Program-made: the position numbers and the translations under genes
Shown here: one piece after another, positions 21,583 through 23,204 of the stretch
How the letters are laid out: every line of letters starts with the position of its first letter
How positions within the stretch are numbered: the stretch's first letter is position 1
From: a virus
Virus record (IMG/VR): IMGVR_UViG_3300005613_000423
Span: 1-23,204 of that record
Length of the DNA: 23,204 nt
Direction: 5' to 3' (one strand)
Notes under the pieces: model-generated
The model's database searches: none
What the model was told of the DNA's origin: nothing
The model's input: only the letters and a program-made list of their open reading frames with translations

Positions 21583-21762
21583 TTACGCTCGTTCCTCGCG
21601 AAACTGAGCTTGATCGTTCGATTTACAAAATGGGGCGACACGAGTATGACGGTGGCCGCCGACACCGTTGCGAGACGACCAGGCGGAGGGGCACTGCTGA
21701 CCTTGCGCCCAAGCTGCATTTGCCAGGCGGGTTGCATCTCCGTATCCCAGTCCCAGATCCAT
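21583..21762 (-). CDS. Possible 59-residue gene
   Basis: A frame from the ATG at 21762 has GAGG upstream and reads MDLGLGYGDATRLANAAWAQ and so on to REERA before TAA. A competing frame of 79 codons (21549-21788) starts at a TTG without a good ribosome binding site. Coding signal is weak in both. Preferred here for its start context only. Confidence 0.35.
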   Translation of the reverse strand: MDLGLGYGDATRLANAAWAQGQQCPSAWSSRNGVGGHRHTRVAPFCKSNDQAQFREERA

Positions 21763-21794
21763 ACTCTAATCCTCGCAAAATCGAACAAAGAAAT

Positions 21795-21992
21795 TCAGGC
21801 TATCTCGCTATCGCTCGAATCGTGATTTCGAGCGTTCGATTGCCAACGTATCCGGCTCGTGAACGGTATACTCACAAATGCAGACTGCCGTGCCCCGCAC
21901 TTCCTGCAACGCCTCTCCCACCGCCCGCGTTTTGGGAATACGCTCATATAGAGCCAGTGGTGGCGGCACAGCAATCGAACAAAACGCTTCAC
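21795..21992 (-). CDS. Small zinc-binding-like protein, 65 residues
   Basis: The GTG at 21992 has AGGAGATAGTT directly upstream, formed in part by the end of the 26-residue gene. The protein has CRHHWLYMSVFPKRGRWERR followed by CRKCGARQ, a small Cys/His zinc-binding pattern common in phages. The C-terminus is polar. It is translationally coupled to the 26-residue mini-gene. Confidence 0.65.
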   Translation of the reverse strand: MKRFVRLLCRHHWLYMSVFPKRGRWERRCRKCGARQSAFVSIPFTSRIRWQSNARNHDSSDSEIA

Positions 21993-21994
21993 AA

Positions 21995-22075
21995 CTATCT
22001 CCTTTCAGTCGAAGTGTGAGCTTCGACGTTAAATGTCTCAATGTTGTTTGCCCCACAATGTTCGCATGTTGTCAT
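21995..22075 (-). CDS. 26-residue mini-gene with CxxC
   Basis: MTTCEHCGANNIETFNVEAH is followed by TSTERR and TAG. It has AAGGAGG seven bases upstream and lies between the helicase stop and the next gene. The CEHCG pair suggests half of a zinc site. The stop codon lies in the ribosome binding site region of the next gene, so coupling is probable. Confidence 0.5.
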   Translation of the reverse strand: MTTCEHCGANNIETFNVEAHTSTERR

Positions 22076-22084
22076 TTCGCCTCC

Positions 22085-23204
22085 TTAGTGTTCATCAAAC
22101 GGGAGAAAGGTGCGGATCTCCTGCCGGAAATCCATTGGCACGCTAACTCCTGCCCTTCCGTTTCTGTTCTTGTCAACATAGAAATCAATGCACCGCACCG
22201 CCCTTCCGTTTGGGCCACTGAAGTTCCTAGACATCTCCTCGTTCTCTCTGAGAAATATCAACAGGTCGGCATCCTTTCGTATGTCTGATGACCAACTCGC
22301 GTCCTCTCTCCCGTTTGTGTCCACCCTAGAGTGGTGGTAGACAACAACAGGCAGTCCGGTTTTGTCTCGCAGTTCCTTCATCTTGGCCGATATCATAGCC
22401 ATCTTGTCTATGCGATTCATGTTGCTGTTGCCCGTGATAGACCTAGTGTTGTCAACCTGAAGCAGTTTGCTCCCCGCCTTCGCCTCTTGCTTTCCCCACG
22501 CCATCAGTTCGTGGGTTGTCCTGCCGTTCTCGATGATCCTCATATCTTTTGGTATTCTCAGTTTGGCTTCCTGAATGCGCTTGAAGTCTTCTGGTTTTGC
22601 GTGGCCCTGATCTACAGTAAACGTATTCACCTCTCCGAGTTGGGCTATCTGTATCTGGGCAATCGAAGCATGGTCGCTCTCTAGAGATGCGTAGCTGTTC
22701 GGGGTTCCGCCCTTTGCCAACATTGTGCCCCACTGCACACCAAACGAGGTCTTTCCGAGAGACGGCAGGGCACATATCCATATGAGCTGTCTTTTCACTC
22801 TGCCTATCTTGTAGTTGATAGAGGAAACGGGCCAATCAAGCATGGTTGCCGCCTCTGGATTCTGGATTTCCTGCACCCAATCGTCAACATGCTCCTCAGA
22901 TGTCTTTGTTTGCTCGAATCTCCCAACCTTTGCGTCTAGCAGCTTGTCAGACGCCCATTGGAATACATCGTCAACCATGTCTGGCGTTGCTCGCTCTGCC
23001 TTAGCCTTCATTGCACCAGCAAGCAAACCGAAGCGTGACAGGCTCTCGTGTCCGGCCAGAAGGTAGGTGTAGTGACCTACCCGTGTTGGTGTGCCCATCA
23101 GGTCAACGCATCCCTCAAGCCACACTGCGTCTACGTTTCCTGCCTGACCAAGCATGAGCACATCTATTGGCTTACCTTCAGCGTGTAGGCCAAAGATCAA
23201 ATTA
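22085..23204 (-). CDS. DnaB-type replicative helicase (5' end outside window)
   Basis: The gene runs off the right edge: the frame is open to the last base, and the first visible residues NLIFGLHAEGKPIDV match the N-terminal domain of DnaB helicases, so upstream residues are missing. Counted from the visible Leu at 23200, the Walker A loop is ALPSLGKT (144-151), in the usual AxPSxGKT form of DnaB. Walker B ends LLQVD (Asp250), followed by RIDKMAMISAKMKELRD and VVVYHHSRV and SSDIRKDADLLIFL, which match later DnaB motifs. It unwinds DNA ahead of the fork. The Walker B continues NTRS where DnaB often has YLQ, and the HHSR block replaces SQLNR. Confidence 0.85.
   Translation of the reverse strand, partial: NLIFGLHAEGKPIDVLMLGQAGNVDAVWLEGCVDLMGTPTRVGHYTYLLAGHESLSRFGLLAGAMKAKAERATPDMVDDVFQWASDKLLDAKVGRFEQTKTSEEHVDDWVQEIQNPEAATMLDWPVSSINYKIGRVKRQLIWICALPSLGKTSFGVQWGTMLAKGGTPNSYASLESDHASIAQIQIAQLGEVNTFTVDQGHAKPEDFKRIQEAKLRIPKDMRIIENGRTTHELMAWGKQEAKAGSKLLQVDNTRSITGNSNMNRIDKMAMISAKMKELRDKTGLPVVVYHHSRVDTNGREDASWSSDIRKDADLLIFLRENEEMSRNFSGPNGRAVRCIDFYVDKNRNGRAGVSVPMDFRQEIRTFLPFDEH

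Noticed and set aside
21549-21788. 79-codon frame in place of the 59-residue gene
   Set aside because: It starts at a TTG without a ribosome binding site; the alternative frame has a better start, though both remain weak.
1-23204. CRISPR arrays, insertion sequences, integrase or attachment sites
   Set aside because: No regularly spaced repeats, transposase or integrase frames, or terminal inverted repeats were seen.

Overview
The window is a segment of a tailed double-stranded DNA phage (or prophage) genome. All supported genes lie on the minus strand, so the map is transcribed from the right end towards the left. The phage identity rests on a recognisable packaging and head module: small and large terminase subunits, portal, a scaffold-like protein, an N4-gp56-type major capsid protein, head-tail adaptor-like proteins and a long fibre protein. 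A DnaB-type helicase runs off the right edge. The DNA is G+C-rich. Almost every gene has a clear AGGAGG-type ribosome binding site, and many neighbours overlap by ATGA, which points to a bacterial host with canonical translation. I cannot name the host from this sequence.

Layout in the direction of transcription. (1) 23204-18510: DnaB-like helicase (5' end outside the window), followed by a run of small accessory genes. Several encode short proteins with paired CxxC motifs, one a helix-turn-helix protein and one a long coiled-coil protein. Two genes of under 30 codons are too short for ordinary gene callers. (2) 18424-15189: terminase small subunit, a DUF1737-like protein, two small membrane proteins and terminase large subunit. 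(3) 15109-12944: five small to medium genes of unknown function, led by a possible promoter. (4) 12866-12345: an RNA cassette with a tRNA-like gene lacking a normal anticodon arm, a complete one-piece tmRNA gene (ssrA) and a strong intrinsic terminator. (5) 12331-1: the head and tail operon. It starts from a well-formed sigma70-type promoter overlapped by two copies of a 12-bp palindrome, then runs through capsid-staple-like protein, portal, an unknown protein, an internal terminator, three small to medium virion-candidate genes, an initiator-type tRNA-Met, scaffold, a Com-like zinc ribbon, major capsid, further unknown head genes, two adaptor-like proteins, the fibre, and the start of one more gene with a signal-like N-terminus.

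How it fits together. The terminases package DNA through the portal into a shell built from the major capsid protein on the scaffold. The staple-like and other small proteins probably stabilise or decorate it, and the adaptors and fibre complete the virion. The phage also carries translation functions (tmRNA for ribosome rescue, initiator tRNA, and a possible translational regulator resembling Mu Com). The most unusual signals are this translation toolkit; an acidic LDEAFDE-type motif repeated four times in three different proteins with synonymous codon changes; the palindrome-flanked late promoter; a terminator placed inside the head operon; and Sec-like signal peptides on two or three late-operon products. 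No CRISPR array, insertion sequence, integrase or attachment site was seen. Plus-strand reading frames, including one of 520 codons, are shadows of the minus-strand genes.
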